NCBI GenBank assembly: GCA_016234535.1
Contig: JACRBH010000116.1
Span: forward strand, 1 to 64,000
Source: Chloroflexota bacterium
GTDB lineage: Bacteria; Chloroflexota; Anaerolineae; Anaerolineales; Villigracilaceae
Length of the DNA: 64,000 bases
Reading direction: 5' to 3'
Of this stretch, positions 6,789 to 15,838 are shown in pieces. A program made the position numbers and the translations under genes. The notes beneath the pieces were generated by a model that worked only from the letters and a program-made list of their open reading frames with translations, was not told where the DNA came from and did no database searches. Each line of letters opens with the position of its first letter. The stretch's first letter is position 1.

Positions 6789-8639
6789 CTACTTTCCTAA
6801 CCTCGCCCGCTCCTCTTCCGCAACACTCTCTTCCAACTTCTTAAACAGCGGACCCGGCTGATTCAACTTCTTCCCAGGCTGTAAGTCGCTTGGTTTCCAT
6901 TGCAGGCCTTCAATTCCCTTATAGCGCAGCACCGTATGTTCGCCGAGCGAGTCTTTGACCGTTTCGGTGTATTGCTCGCCGAAAAGCCGAGTCTCGTAGT
7001 TGAAGAAGCCGTGCAGTTTTTCGCAAGTGAACGGCAGGAACGGGGCGAACATCACCTTGAGCGAGTCAATGGCTTTGAGCGCGGTGTAGACTGTCTTGCC
7101 CGCTTCAGCCTTGTCCACTTTGATGGCTGACCATGGCGCATTGACATCGAGATATTGATTGACTACGGTGGCGAGTTTCATCGTCTCGCTTAATGCAGAG
7201 CGCAGGCGCACGGCTTCGAGTTCCGCGCCCACCGTGTTGAATCCATTTTCGATGGTCTTCAACAATTCAATATCCGCATCCCGTAGGGGCGCGGTCTCCG
7301 CGCCCTGTGATTGGTTTGCGCCCTCGGACGGGATGACCCCGCCCCTACCCATATCTTCCAATGATGGCACATGCCCATCCCAATTCTTATAACAAAAAGC
7401 CAGCATGCGATTCGCGAGATTACCCCACGTGGCCACCAGTTCGTTGTTGTTGCGCGCCACGAACTCGGCCCAATCCCAATCGCTGTCCTTCGCTTCGGGC
7501 ATGTTGACGGTCAGGTAATAACGCAGGGCATCGGGATCATAACGCGTCAGCGCGTCGAGTCCCCACACGCCCCAGTTGCGCGAACCGCTGATTCGTTTCC
7601 CTTCCAAATTCATGAACTGATTGGCAGGCACATCATACGGCAGGGTCAACGGGATTTGCTCTCCCGCGAAGATTTCCATGAACGCGCTGCCCGCGCCCAT
7701 TAATTCAGCGGGCCATTGCGATGTGTGGAAGAAGATGTTGTCCTTGCCGATGAAATGAAATTGCTTCGCGTTGGGATTCGTCCACCAATCGCGCCACGCA
7801 TCTTTACTACCCGACACCTGACTCCACTCAATTGGGGCGGAGAGGTAGCCGATGACTGCTTCGAACCAAACGTAAATGCGCTTGCCTGCTTCCGTCCAGC
7901 CTTCGATGGGGATGGGAATGCCCCAATCCAAATCGCGCGTGATCGAACGGGCTTTGAGTCCCTCGCTCTCGATCTTGCGCAGTGACTCACCGATGACGGT
8001 GTCGCGCATGTGCGGGGCGCGTTCCTTCAAAAAGTTTTTCACATCAGGCTCGAGCTTGGAAAGATCGAGATAGAAATGTTCGGTGTCGCGCAGTTCAAGC
8101 GCACCGTCGCCAGTCTTCGCGCGTGGATTGATCAGCTTATCAGGTTCGAGCACATTGCCGCAGTTATCGCATTGATCGGAGCGCGCACCTTCGAAGCCGC
8201 AGATATAGCATGTCCCTTCCACGTAGCGGTCGGGCAGGAACTTGTCCGCGCTGGGGGAGTACCACTGCTTGCTGAACTGCTTGAAAAGAAAACCGTTTTT
8301 CTGCAGGGCAAGGAACATGGCCTGCGAGACCTTGAAGTGATTCTCGCTGTGCGTGGTCGTGAACATATCGTAGGTGATTCCGTAGCCTTTGAACACCTCT
8401 ATAAAAGAATCGTGATATTTCTTGTAAACTTCCTCGACGGGCTTGCCTTCCTTGTCCGCCGCAATGACAACAGGCGTGCCGTGCGAATCCGTCCCCGATA
8501 CCACAAGGACTTTATTCCCTTGCAATCGGTGGTAGCGCGCGACAATGTCACCGGGCAAATGGGAACCCGTGATATTCCCAACGTGTATTTCGGCGTTTGA
8601 GTATGGCCAGGCGATGGCAATTAAAATGTTTTCGTTCAT
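6789..8639 (-). CDS. metG: Methionyl-tRNA synthetase
   Basis: This cytoplasmic class I aminoacyl-tRNA synthetase (616 residues) charges tRNA-Met. The N-terminus reads IAIAWPYSNAEIHVGNITG, giving the HIGH-type signature HVGN. A zinc knuckle follows (CYICGFEGARSDQCDNCGN), then the KMSKS-type loop KRISGS near residue 360 and an anticodon-binding helical domain. The C-terminal tRNA-binding OB domain of longer MetRS forms is absent. ATG 8639 is chosen because GGAG lies 8 nt upstream and the protein begins at the usual MNENILIAI position; a longer frame reads into repeat copy B. Upstream lie a methionine-rich leader peptide and an attenuator, so expression is probably controlled by Met-tRNA supply. 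Confidence 0.96.
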   Translation of the reverse strand: MNENILIAIAWPYSNAEIHVGNITGSHLPGDIVARYHRLQGNKVLVVSGTDSHGTPVVIAADKEGKPVEEVYKKYHDSFIEVFKGYGITYDMFTTTHSENHFKVSQAMFLALQKNGFLFKQFSKQWYSPSADKFLPDRYVEGTCYICGFEGARSDQCDNCGNVLEPDKLINPRAKTGDGALELRDTEHFYLDLSKLEPDVKNFLKERAPHMRDTVIGESLRKIESEGLKARSITRDLDWGIPIPIEGWTEAGKRIYVWFEAVIGYLSAPIEWSQVSGSKDAWRDWWTNPNAKQFHFIGKDNIFFHTSQWPAELMGAGSAFMEIFAGEQIPLTLPYDVPANQFMNLEGKRISGSRNWGVWGLDALTRYDPDALRYYLTVNMPEAKDSDWDWAEFVARNNNELVATWGNLANRMLAFCYKNWDGHVPSLEDMGRGGVIPSEGANQSQGAETAPLRDADIELLKTIENGFNTVGAELEAVRLRSALSETMKLATVVNQYLDVNAPWSAIKVDKAEAGKTVYTALKAIDSLKVMFAPFLPFTCEKLHGFFNYETRLFGEQYTETVKDSLGEHTVLRYKGIEGLQWKPSDLQPGKKLNQPGPLFKKLEESVAEEERARLGK

Positions 8640-8657
8640 TCGTTTCTCCAGTTTCAT

Positions 8658-8771
8658 ATGTCGTTGCGAGGCGGTGCTTTTCCGCCGAAGCAATCTCCTC
8701 GTTTAACATGAGATTGCTCACCTGCACTTGCGTGCGGTGCAAGTGTCGGGCTGTCGCCCTCGCAACGACAT
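8658..8771. repeat. Family-1 palindromic repeat, copy B
   Basis: It is bounded by ATGTCGTTGCGAG (8658-8670) and its mirror CTCGCAACGACAT (8759-8771). It contains the GAAGCAATCTC / GAGATTGCT hairpin and the module CACCTGCACTTGCGTGCGG. It sits exactly between the metG attenuator and the metG ribosome-binding site, so it is transcribed in the metG leader. Confidence 0.9.
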
Positions 8772-8790
8772 GGTAATTTACAAACAAAAA

Positions 8791-8812
8791 GGCTGTCCGC
8801 GAAATGGACAGC
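8791..8812 (-). terminator. Attenuator terminator in the metG leader
   Basis: On the minus strand a GGCTGTCC / GGACAGCC stem with a 6-nt loop is followed by CTTTTTGTTTG. It lies 25 nt after the stop of the Met-rich leader ORF and 150 nt before metG. It has the form of a transcription attenuator. No clear antiterminator pairing could be found by eye. Confidence 0.75.
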
Positions 8813-8836
8813 CCGTTTTCGTTCAGGTGTGAAACC

Positions 8837-8935
8837 CTAACGTGCTTTCCACTCGGCGCAGCAAAACATCTCCATTCGCATCGTACGCATGGCCATGGTC
8901 ATTGGCACCATTGGGAAAGCGGGTCTAATGTTCAT
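8837..8935 (-). CDS. Methionine-rich leader peptide of metG
   Basis: A 32-codon ORF in which 8 of 32 residues are Met. It reads MNIRPAFPMVPMTMAMRT, then MRMEMFCC, ending AEWKAR. A consensus promoter ends 7 nt before the ATG, so the transcript should begin at or next to the start codon and be translated leaderless; no SD is present. The intrinsic terminator lies 25 nt after the stop, followed by metG on the same strand. Stalling at the run of Met codons when Met-tRNA is scarce would be classical attenuation. This is inferred from the layout; the peptide was not recognised from any catalogue. Confidence 0.7.
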   Translation of the reverse strand: MNIRPAFPMVPMTMAMRTMRMEMFCCAEWKAR

Positions 8936-8942
8936 GGGCGCT

Positions 8943-8971
8943 ATTTTAGGCGAGCGGGGAGGGTTTGTCAA
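8943..8971 (-). promoter_or_regulatory. Consensus promoter of the metG leader transcript
   Basis: On the minus strand: TTGACA (8971-8966), 17-nt spacer, TAAAAT (8948-8943), then 7 nt to the leader ATG at 8935. This predicts a leaderless start. Confidence 0.8.
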
Positions 8972-9084
8972 TGGGGTGTCAAAAAAACCTCGTTATTGAG
9001 TTGCAATCTGCCACATAACTTATTGTGCTAAACTAAGGAAAATTTTCCATCCAAGTCAATTATACGGGTTGCCCGGGAGGCTCC

Positions 9085-12000
9085 ATGGACTGGATAAATA
9101 ATCATCAAATTCGCCGATACGCCGTGTGGGGATTTTTGGGCGGTTTATGTTTTGTCATTGCCGGCACATGGATGGAAATTGCGCTGGAAAAACTTCCGCG
9201 CGAGTTTTATTCTATTTTTATCGTTCAACGCTTGAGCCCGCTTTTATGGGTGATAGACACGGCTCCCCTGGTGCTTGGATTTGTGGGAGGTATGATTGGT
9301 TCGCAGAAAAGCCTGCTTGCCACTGTCAGCCAGGCCAAACACGAGTGGGAGACGGTCTTCGATTCCGTCTCTGACCCGACATTTGTTACCGATAAAGAAG
9401 GGCGGATTCTACGCTGTAACCATGCCGTTATTGACCGCCTCAACACATACTATGCCAATGTCGTTGGGAAATTATTAACCGAGGTCCTTGCCAGCGGGTC
9501 CTATGAGGAATTGGAACGCTTTCAAAACATGGACAAGGAATTTTCCTGGCTTGGCCGTTTGTATGAACCTTCAATATCGCTGGTGAAGGGGGCTGGTCTT
9601 GCCAACAATAACATCATTATTCTGCATGATGTCACCGCCCACAAACAGGCCGAGGGGGCGCTGCGGGAATCCGAGTCCCGCTTACGGGGACTATTTGCCG
9701 CGATGAGCGATATAGTAATCGTCTACGACAAAAACGGAAAATATGTCAGCATCGCGCCGACTCACCCGGATTTGTTGATCAAGCCCCCCGAAGAGTTGAT
9801 CGGCATGACTCTGCATGATGTCTTCCCAAAACAGGAAGCCGATGGATTAAGGGATGTCATACAAACTGTATTGAAAAACCGTTCCACCAAACAGATTGAA
9901 TATTCACTGCCGATCTCCGGTCAGACGATGTGGTTTGCTGGAACAGTCTCGCCCATGCAGGATGACGCGGTCGTTTGGGTGGCGCGCGATATCACCCAGC
10001 GCAAGCAGGCAGATGAAAAACTTCGCCAACTTTCGCAGGCTGTGGAGCAAAGCGCCTCCACGATTGTTATTACAGATACAGATGGCAGCATCGTCTATGC
10101 CAACCCCAAGTTTACTGATACGACCGGGTACACTCTTGATGAAGCCATTGGAAAAAATCCCCGCATCTTGAAATCAGGATATACCTCGAGTGAGGAATAT
10201 AAACACCTGTGGGATACCATTACAAGCGGCGGCGAATGGCACGGGGAACTTCATAACAAAAAAAAGAACGGCGATCTTTACTGGGAATCTGCAACCATTT
10301 CGCCGATCTTGAATGAGGCGGGTAAAGTCACGCATTTTTTGGCGGTCAAGGAGGATATTACGCGGCGTAAGAAAATAGAAGAGAAACTGGTGGTCGAGCG
10401 TAATTTATTAAATACATTGATCGACAACCTGCCGGATTATATTTTTGTGAAAGACATTAATAGCCGTCTTATGATGGATAATATCGCGCATCGCCGCCTT
10501 CTGGGAACGACCGTCCTTGAGGAGGTTGTAGGCAAGACCGATTTTGATTTCTTCCCCAGGGAACTTGCCACACAGTACATTGTTGACGAGCAGAGGATCA
10601 TACAATCGGGCGAATCAATGATTAATCGTGAAGAACCTGTTGTTGATCCGGATGGCAATCAAAGATGGCTGTTAACAACCAAGGTGCCGCTGCGGGATCA
10701 TCAGGGAATGATTACGGGAATTGTAGGTATTAATCGCGATATTACCGAACGAAAACTGGCTGAAGCAGAACTTCTTCGCGAGAAGAAATACCTGGAAGCT
10801 TTGAACATGGAAAGCCCGGTCGCCATTGTTGTGATGGACAAGGACGAGAAAGTTGTCTCGATCAACCCGGCTTTCGAGAAACTTTATGGCTATACAAGCA
10901 GTGAAGCAGTCGGAGTTTTATTGGATACCTTGATTACAACAGAAGAGACGCGCACAGAGGCCGCCCGCTTTTCACAGGAAATCATGCAGGGCGCCATTCA
11001 TGGCATTGTCAGACGCCGCCGCAAGGATGGGACTCTTGTGGATGTTGAATTGTCCGGCGTGCCCATCATTGTCTCAGGTGAAAGGTTGGGGGGGCTTGCG
11101 ATCTACCACGATATTACCGAATTGGCCCGGTCCCGCCGCGAAGCCGAAGAATCCAACCGCGCCAAGAGTGAGTTTTTGGCCAATATGAGTCACGAGATTC
11201 GCACACCGATGAATGGCGTAATGGGCATGCTCGAACTCGCATTGGATACGCAGCTTACCCACGATCAAAGGGATTATCTACAAACATCGCTTCACAGCGC
11301 AGAGGCGCTCCTGTCATTGCTGAACGATATTCTGGATTTCTCCAAAATCGAATCGGGCAAGCTCAACCTCGACGCGATCAATTTCAGCCTGCGTAATGCG
11401 GTCGAGGATGTGGCTTATACACTTGCCAAACGCGCCCATGAAAAAGGACTTGAGATCGCCTGTCTGATAGACCCCGATATCACTTCAAGTCTGCGGGGCG
11501 ATCCGGGCCGCCTAAGGCAGATTCTGGTTAACCTTGTTGGGAATGCCATTAAATTTACACATCAGGGTGAGATCATCATTCGGGCTGAGACACTCGAGCA
11601 GACCGAACATCATGCCACTGTTCACTTTTCTGTGCAGGATACAGGCATTGGCATCCCGTATGAACGCCAGGCCGCGGTGTTTGAACGGTTTACCCAGGCA
11701 GACGGCTCCACCACGCGCACATACGGCGGAACGGGGCTGGGCCTGACGATCTCTAAACAGCTTGTTGAAATTATGGGCGGTAAGATCGGCCTCCAGAGCA
11801 CACCAGGTATTGGAACCACATTTTGGTTTGATATCAGGTTTGAGAAGCAGCCTCTTGAAAAACGCGATACAGCCCCGCTCACATTGGGCCCCGTCAACCT
11901 TACTCATGCGCGTGTCCTTGTGGTGGACGATAACCAGACGAACCGCATGGTGCTCACCAAGAATGTTGAAGCGCTTGGCTCCCGCGTGGATGCGGTTTCC

Positions 12001-13242
12001 AGCGGCGCAAAAGCGCTTGAAAGCCTTCGCAATGCCCATCGTGTTGGTGACCCTTATCACATCGTTTTGCTGGACATGCAAATGCCCGGCATGGATGGAG
12101 AGCAGACTGCCCGCGCCATCAAGAGCGATCCCTCGGTGAAAGATGTAAAGATCCTAATCCTCACTTCGATGGGTCAGCGTGGAGATGCCGTCCGCCTCGA
12201 AGCGCTTGGCTGTTCCGGTTATTTGCTCAAGCCCGTAAAACAGCAAATGCTGTTCGATGCCGTCATCGCAGTGCTGGGCCGCAAGGATGACCGCCCGCCA
12301 AGTATCATCACTCGTCACGTTCTTGCAGAGCAAAGAAAAAACGACCTCCGCATTCTGCTGGCTGAAGATAATCTCATCAATCAAAAACTGGCAGTGGTCC
12401 TCCTGCAAAAAGCCGGTTACTCGGTGGACGCAGTTGAAACGGGAATCCAGGCTCTTGAAAGAGTCAAGGCCGATCACTACAACGTTATACTCATGGATGT
12501 TCAGATGCCTGACATGGATGGGTTTGAAGCCACGCATCAGATACGCTTATGGGAACAGGGCAATGGTCAGCATATCCCTATCATAGCGATGACTGCTCAT
12601 GCCATGGCTGGTGATCGCGAGCGCTGCATTGACGCAGGGATGGATGATTACGTAACCAAACCGCTCGAGCCGCGCGTGCTATTCAGCGCCATCGATCGCT
12701 GGACGCAGAAAACGGATCCTGAAAAAATAGCGCAGACGGAAAAGAAACAAGATGATCCTGCGGCCGCACAACATGATTTTTCCCCCGATTTTCGCGGAAC
12801 CTGGTTTGGAGACGACACCTCCCCCGTAACCTTTGAAACATCTGAGACTTTCGATCAGACTCACGAGAAATCTGCTCCTGTTTCCCAGGCCGACTCTTCC
12901 CCTGACAAACTGCCCGCCGACCTCGAAGCGGCCTTGTATCGCTTTGATGGAGACCGTACCTTTATGATGGAAATGTGCCGTGAGTTTAAGGATCATCTGC
13001 CTGACCGCGTGGAGGAACTAAGAACCGCACTACAGGCAGGTGAATTGGAAAAACTCGGCCGAACTGCCCATAACCTAAAAGGATTGTGTATGAATTTCAA
13101 TGCCGGCGTATTGGCTGGCCTTGCTGCGAGGCTTGAGGCTTGCGGCAAGGAAAAAAACATGGCGGATGCACCCGCCCTTGTCGGGCAAATTACAATTGAA
13201 ATCACGCGCCTGCAGGAATATCTTTCTCAACAATTAAGTTAG
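9085..13242 (+). CDS. Hybrid sensor histidine kinase with five PAS domains, two receivers and HPt
   Basis: A 1385-residue membrane sensor. TM helices lie at about 12-32 and 52-72. Five PAS-type segments follow, near 88-190, 196-306, 310-430, 435-555 and 562-680, several closing with a D-I-T-x-R/H-K PAC motif. The HisKA box FLANMSHEIRTPMNGVMG has the phospho-His at about 702. The HATPase has N, G1 and G2 boxes (LVNLVGNAIKFTHQG, VQDTGIGIPYE, GTGLGLTISKQLV). Receiver 1 carries VVDDNQTNR and LLDMQMPGMDG (Asp about 995); receiver 2 carries LAEDNLINQ and LMDVQMPDMDG (Asp about 1138). A C-terminal HPt has HNLKGLCMNF (His about 1328). This is the BarA-like His-Asp-His relay layout. GGGAGG precedes the ATG. 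The signal and the output regulator are unknown, and no response regulator gene is adjacent. Confidence 0.95.
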   Translation: MDWINNHQIRRYAVWGFLGGLCFVIAGTWMEIALEKLPREFYSIFIVQRLSPLLWVIDTAPLVLGFVGGMIGSQKSLLATVSQAKHEWETVFDSVSDPTFVTDKEGRILRCNHAVIDRLNTYYANVVGKLLTEVLASGSYEELERFQNMDKEFSWLGRLYEPSISLVKGAGLANNNIIILHDVTAHKQAEGALRESESRLRGLFAAMSDIVIVYDKNGKYVSIAPTHPDLLIKPPEELIGMTLHDVFPKQEADGLRDVIQTVLKNRSTKQIEYSLPISGQTMWFAGTVSPMQDDAVVWVARDITQRKQADEKLRQLSQAVEQSASTIVITDTDGSIVYANPKFTDTTGYTLDEAIGKNPRILKSGYTSSEEYKHLWDTITSGGEWHGELHNKKKNGDLYWESATISPILNEAGKVTHFLAVKEDITRRKKIEEKLVVERNLLNTLIDNLPDYIFVKDINSRLMMDNIAHRRLLGTTVLEEVVGKTDFDFFPRELATQYIVDEQRIIQSGESMINREEPVVDPDGNQRWLLTTKVPLRDHQGMITGIVGINRDITERKLAEAELLREKKYLEALNMESPVAIVVMDKDEKVVSINPAFEKLYGYTSSEAVGVLLDTLITTEETRTEAARFSQEIMQGAIHGIVRRRRKDGTLVDVELSGVPIIVSGERLGGLAIYHDITELARSRREAEESNRAKSEFLANMSHEIRTPMNGVMGMLELALDTQLTHDQRDYLQTSLHSAEALLSLLNDILDFSKIESGKLNLDAINFSLRNAVEDVAYTLAKRAHEKGLEIACLIDPDITSSLRGDPGRLRQILVNLVGNAIKFTHQGEIIIRAETLEQTEHHATVHFSVQDTGIGIPYERQAAVFERFTQADGSTTRTYGGTGLGLTISKQLVEIMGGKIGLQSTPGIGTTFWFDIRFEKQPLEKRDTAPLTLGPVNLTHARVLVVDDNQTNRMVLTKNVEALGSRVDAVSSGAKALESLRNAHRVGDPYHIVLLDMQMPGMDGEQTARAIKSDPSVKDVKILILTSMGQRGDAVRLEALGCSGYLLKPVKQQMLFDAVIAVLGRKDDRPPSIITRHVLAEQRKNDLRILLAEDNLINQKLAVVLLQKAGYSVDAVETGIQALERVKADHYNVILMDVQMPDMDGFEATHQIRLWEQGNGQHIPIIAMTAHAMAGDRERCIDAGMDDYVTKPLEPRVLFSAIDRWTQKTDPEKIAQTEKKQDDPAAAQHDFSPDFRGTWFGDDTSPVTFETSETFDQTHEKSAPVSQADSSPDKLPADLEAALYRFDGDRTFMMEMCREFKDHLPDRVEELRTALQAGELEKLGRTAHNLKGLCMNFNAGVLAGLAARLEACGKEKNMADAPALVGQITIEITRLQEYLSQQLS

Positions 13243-13365
13243 TTCGGCGGTTTGACAACCCCAATAACATTCCAAACAAAATTGAATTATAAAAACCAAA
13301 GAGGATCATTCTCCCCAGTAGCGAGATCGTACGAACCAGGCGATGTACATGCCGCGCCACATTGG

Positions 13366-13872
13366 TTACAGCAAATCTTTCAGCTTCGCGAATGGCGAAT
13401 CGTTTTCTTCAGGATGATGTCCGCAATCAACCTCGTTTAGGTTTTGACCGCATTCCACGCATAAGCCCTGACATTCGGGTTTGCAGATCGGGCTGATGGG
13501 CACTTCCAAAAGCGCATATTCGCGGAGCATTTCGGCCAGATCGATATGTGCATCCTCGGGCAGGATCAGCCCCGATTCTGTTTCAGAGCGTTTGTCAAAT
13601 GCGTAAAGCTCGGTGAATGACCAATCGAGTTCGTGTTCAAAATCCTGCAAACAGCGCACGCACATCAAAGTTGTTTCAGCAGAGAAGTCGGCCTGAACCA
13701 CCAGGCCTTGCGGTGTCCTGCCGATGTTGACAATGCCGTCGAAGTGGCGCAGTTCAAGGTCATCGCCGAGGATGATCTTATCGAATTCAAACGGAAAATC
13801 ATGGCTGCGCCCAATTTCTTCATGGGCAATAAAGCCGACGTTAATACGGAAGGGTTTTTTAGGGCTGGGCAT
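13366..13872 (-). CDS. DUF177 (YceD-like) protein
   Basis: The 168-residue protein has the DUF177 pattern: a CVRCLQDFEHEL motif near the middle, the acidic segment LILPEDAHIDLAEMLREYA, and a Cys-rich end ICKPECQGLCVECGQNLNE plus DCGHHPEE. In most bacteria this family lies just before rpmF (ribosomal protein L32) and is linked to 23S rRNA accumulation. Here no rpmF is recognisable in the 120 bp downstream before the convergent kinase gene. No SD is visible before the ATG. Next upstream on this strand is the polyprenyl synthase operon. Confidence 0.85.
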   Translation of the reverse strand: MPSPKKPFRINVGFIAHEEIGRSHDFPFEFDKIILGDDLELRHFDGIVNIGRTPQGLVVQADFSAETTLMCVRCLQDFEHELDWSFTELYAFDKRSETESGLILPEDAHIDLAEMLREYALLEVPISPICKPECQGLCVECGQNLNEVDCGHHPEENDSPFAKLKDLL

Positions 13873-13879
13873 GGGATTT

Positions 13880-13945
13880 AGTCAGCTAGTCGGGTAGTCT
13901 GCTGGTCGGCTAGCGGACTACCCAACTAGCAGACCAGTGAACCAA
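13880..13945. repeat. Short inverted repeat
   Basis: GGGTAGTC (13892-13899) mirrors GACTACCC (13916-13923). Flanking CTAGTC/CTGGTC words repeat in both orientations. It lies between the polyprenyl synthase stop and the DUF177 start. There is no T-run, so it is more likely a dispersed repeat than a terminator. Confidence 0.5.
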
Positions 13946-14929
13946 TTACACTTTTCTATCCACAATATACTTCGCGAGGTTTTCCAGCGCATCGCGTTCG
14001 GCGCAATCTTCCATGACTGACAATATCGCGAGCGCGCGGTCAATGTGCTGATCGGCTTCGAGCATGGCTTTCTTCGTGGCATTGCTCGCGCGGATGTTAT
14101 CCACGAGGCGCGTCATGTTTTCGTTGTTTGTCCAGCCGCCTTGCGGCAGGGACAGCACGTCTGGGTCGTCCGGATTCGCTTCAGCGTAGTAAATAGCTGG
14201 CAGGGTCACCAGACCATTCAACAGGTCCGACCCGAGCGGCTTTCCGACAGCATTTTGATCGCCGTTGAAGTCCAAAATATCATCCACAATTTGAAACGCC
14301 ATGCCGATCTGATATCCAAAATCACGCATGGATTCGTTGACCGATTCATCCACCGGGCTGACCATGGTCGCCGCGCGTGAAGTCATTTCGAACAGGGAGG
14401 CGGTCTTGGCGTAAATGCGTTTGTAATAGTTGTCGCGGTTGATGAGTCCGCGCGAGGTGAACATTTGAGTCAACTCGCCGTTGACGATGGTAGCCAGCGT
14501 TTCGGAAAATAATTTCATCAATGGCAAATGATCTGTCTCCGCCGCGAGTTTGGCGGCGCGCGCAAAAAGGAAGTCGCCGGTCAGCACTGTGGCGGGCGGT
14601 GACCAGCGCGCGTTCAAGGTTGCCATGCCGCGCCGAAGCAATGAGCCGTCGATCAGGTCATCGTGGACAAGTGTGGCGGTGTGTAATAATTCGACAGCCG
14701 CGCCGAGGGTGATGATTTTTTCAAGGGGCGCACCCAGCATGTTTCCGACGAGCAGGCTCACGGTCGGGCGGACGCGTTTGCCTCCCGCTGCGAGCAAATG
14801 CTCGAGCGCAGCGCGCAAGTCGGGATGAGATTCATCCGCCTGCGCGCGCATTCGTTCTTCGACGAGTTTTATTTCTTCTACTACAGGTGAAAGGAAAGTT
14901 ACCGCGTTCAAATCAGTCTCCCCATGCAA
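13946..14929 (-). CDS. Polyprenyl diphosphate synthase (long-chain)
   Basis: This cytoplasmic trans-prenyltransferase (327 residues) extends allylic diphosphates with isopentenyl diphosphate. The first Asp-rich motif is LVHDDLIDGSLLRRG (DDxxD-type, near residue 93), preceded by GGKRVRP. The second is FQIVDDILDFNGD near residue 210, followed by VGKPLGSDLLNG. Small residues before the first motif point to a medium or long product, for menaquinone side chains or undecaprenyl-type carriers, but chain length cannot be fixed by eye. Its start overlaps the end of tatD by 17 nt, so the two are translationally coupled. Confidence 0.92.
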   Translation of the reverse strand: MHGETDLNAVTFLSPVVEEIKLVEERMRAQADESHPDLRAALEHLLAAGGKRVRPTVSLLVGNMLGAPLEKIITLGAAVELLHTATLVHDDLIDGSLLRRGMATLNARWSPPATVLTGDFLFARAAKLAAETDHLPLMKLFSETLATIVNGELTQMFTSRGLINRDNYYKRIYAKTASLFEMTSRAATMVSPVDESVNESMRDFGYQIGMAFQIVDDILDFNGDQNAVGKPLGSDLLNGLVTLPAIYYAEANPDDPDVLSLPQGGWTNNENMTRLVDNIRASNATKKAMLEADQHIDRALAILSVMEDCAERDALENLAKYIVDRKV

Positions 14930-15734
14930 AGAGCCGCGCCGCGTTGGCGGTGGTAATGGCGGCGATCTCCGCAGGGCTTTTGGAATGGATTTCTGCTATT
15001 TTATCAGCAATATGATGAACAAAGACAGGTTCGTTCCTTTTGCCGCGATGCGGCACAGGCGCGAGGAATGGACTATCGGTCTCGATCAACAATTTGTCAA
15101 GGGGTAATTGTCTGATAATCCCGCGCTTTTCTTCCGCGTTTTTATAAGTCACCGGGCCTGTGATACCGATATAAAAATTAAGCGCCAGCGCCTTTTGCGC
15201 GGTTTCGAGATTTCCATTGAACGAATGCAGCACGCCGGGCTTTTCAGCTAACGCGCCCCGTAAACTCTTTTGCCACTCTTCCAGAATCTTTAGCAAATCT
15301 ACAGACGCTTCGCCGAACCACGCATCATTTTCCTCGCGCATGTGAATGATGACGGGCTTATTAATTTCTTTTGCGAACGCAAGCTGGCTTTTGAGAACTT
15401 CACGTTGAAAGGCGCGTTTGTCATTTTCCTTGACCCAATAATAATCAATTCCAATTTCTCCAATCGCAACCACTTTCGGATGATTGGCGAGTTCCTTCAC
15501 TTCCTGGAACGTGCTTTCGGAGAATTCCTCCAAATCAGTTGGGTGGAACCCGACAGCCGCATACACGCTGGAATATTTCTCTGCCAACCGCACCGCTTCA
15601 CTACTTGACCTGTGGTGGAGTCCCGGCACGAGAATCCGAATCAACCCTGAATCATTCGCCCGTTGAATCGCCTCCGCGCGGTCAGAGTCGAATTTGTTGT
15701 AGTCAAGGTGACAGTGGGTGTCGGTGAGATTCAT
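14913..15734 (-). CDS. tatD: TatD family metal-dependent deoxyribonuclease
   Basis: A metal-dependent hydrolase of the TIM-barrel amidohydrolase fold. The N-terminal metal site is DTHCHLDYNKF. The Glu ligand lies in VVAIGEIGIDYYW, His ligands in KPVIIHMRE and GVLHSFNGN, and the C-terminal site in LLIETDSPFLAP, so all are present. TatD proteins act as 3'-5' exonucleases or DNases in DNA repair. ATG 15734 puts the HxH motif at the usual distance from the N-terminus; the frame is open to an ATG at 15755, which lies in a repeat. It overlaps the downstream prenyl synthase start by 17 nt. Confidence 0.93.
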   Translation of the reverse strand: MNLTDTHCHLDYNKFDSDRAEAIQRANDSGLIRILVPGLHHRSSSEAVRLAEKYSSVYAAVGFHPTDLEEFSESTFQEVKELANHPKVVAIGEIGIDYYWVKENDKRAFQREVLKSQLAFAKEINKPVIIHMREENDAWFGEASVDLLKILEEWQKSLRGALAEKPGVLHSFNGNLETAQKALALNFYIGITGPVTYKNAEEKRGIIRQLPLDKLLIETDSPFLAPVPHRGKRNEPVFVHHIADKIAEIHSKSPAEIAAITTANAARLFAWGD

Positions 15735-15761
15735 GGGTGTCGAAAAAAGTGTCATTCTTTG

Positions 15762-15836
15762 AATGTGTCAAAAGTGTCGAAAGTGTCAAAGATATCACCG
15801 ATGACACTTTCGACACACCGACACTTCGACACTTTG
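15762..15836. repeat. Palindromic repeat built from GTGTCGAAA words
   Basis: AAGTGTCGAAAGTGTC on one side mirrors GACACTTTCGACAC and GACACTTCGACACTT on the other. Similar words occur in the coding tail at about 25568-25650 and in intergenic DNA at 27298-27347. It lies between the phosphomutase stop and tatD. Confidence 0.7.
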
Positions 15837-15838
15837 GG

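Noticed and set aside
13280-13362. Expected rpmF (ribosomal protein L32) downstream of the DUF177 gene, and an 18-codon Trp/Tyr-rich ORF on the minus strand there
   Set aside because: No L32-like sequence is readable in the gap. The 18-codon ORF has no SD or promoter, and the next gene is convergent, so it cannot be a leader peptide for it.
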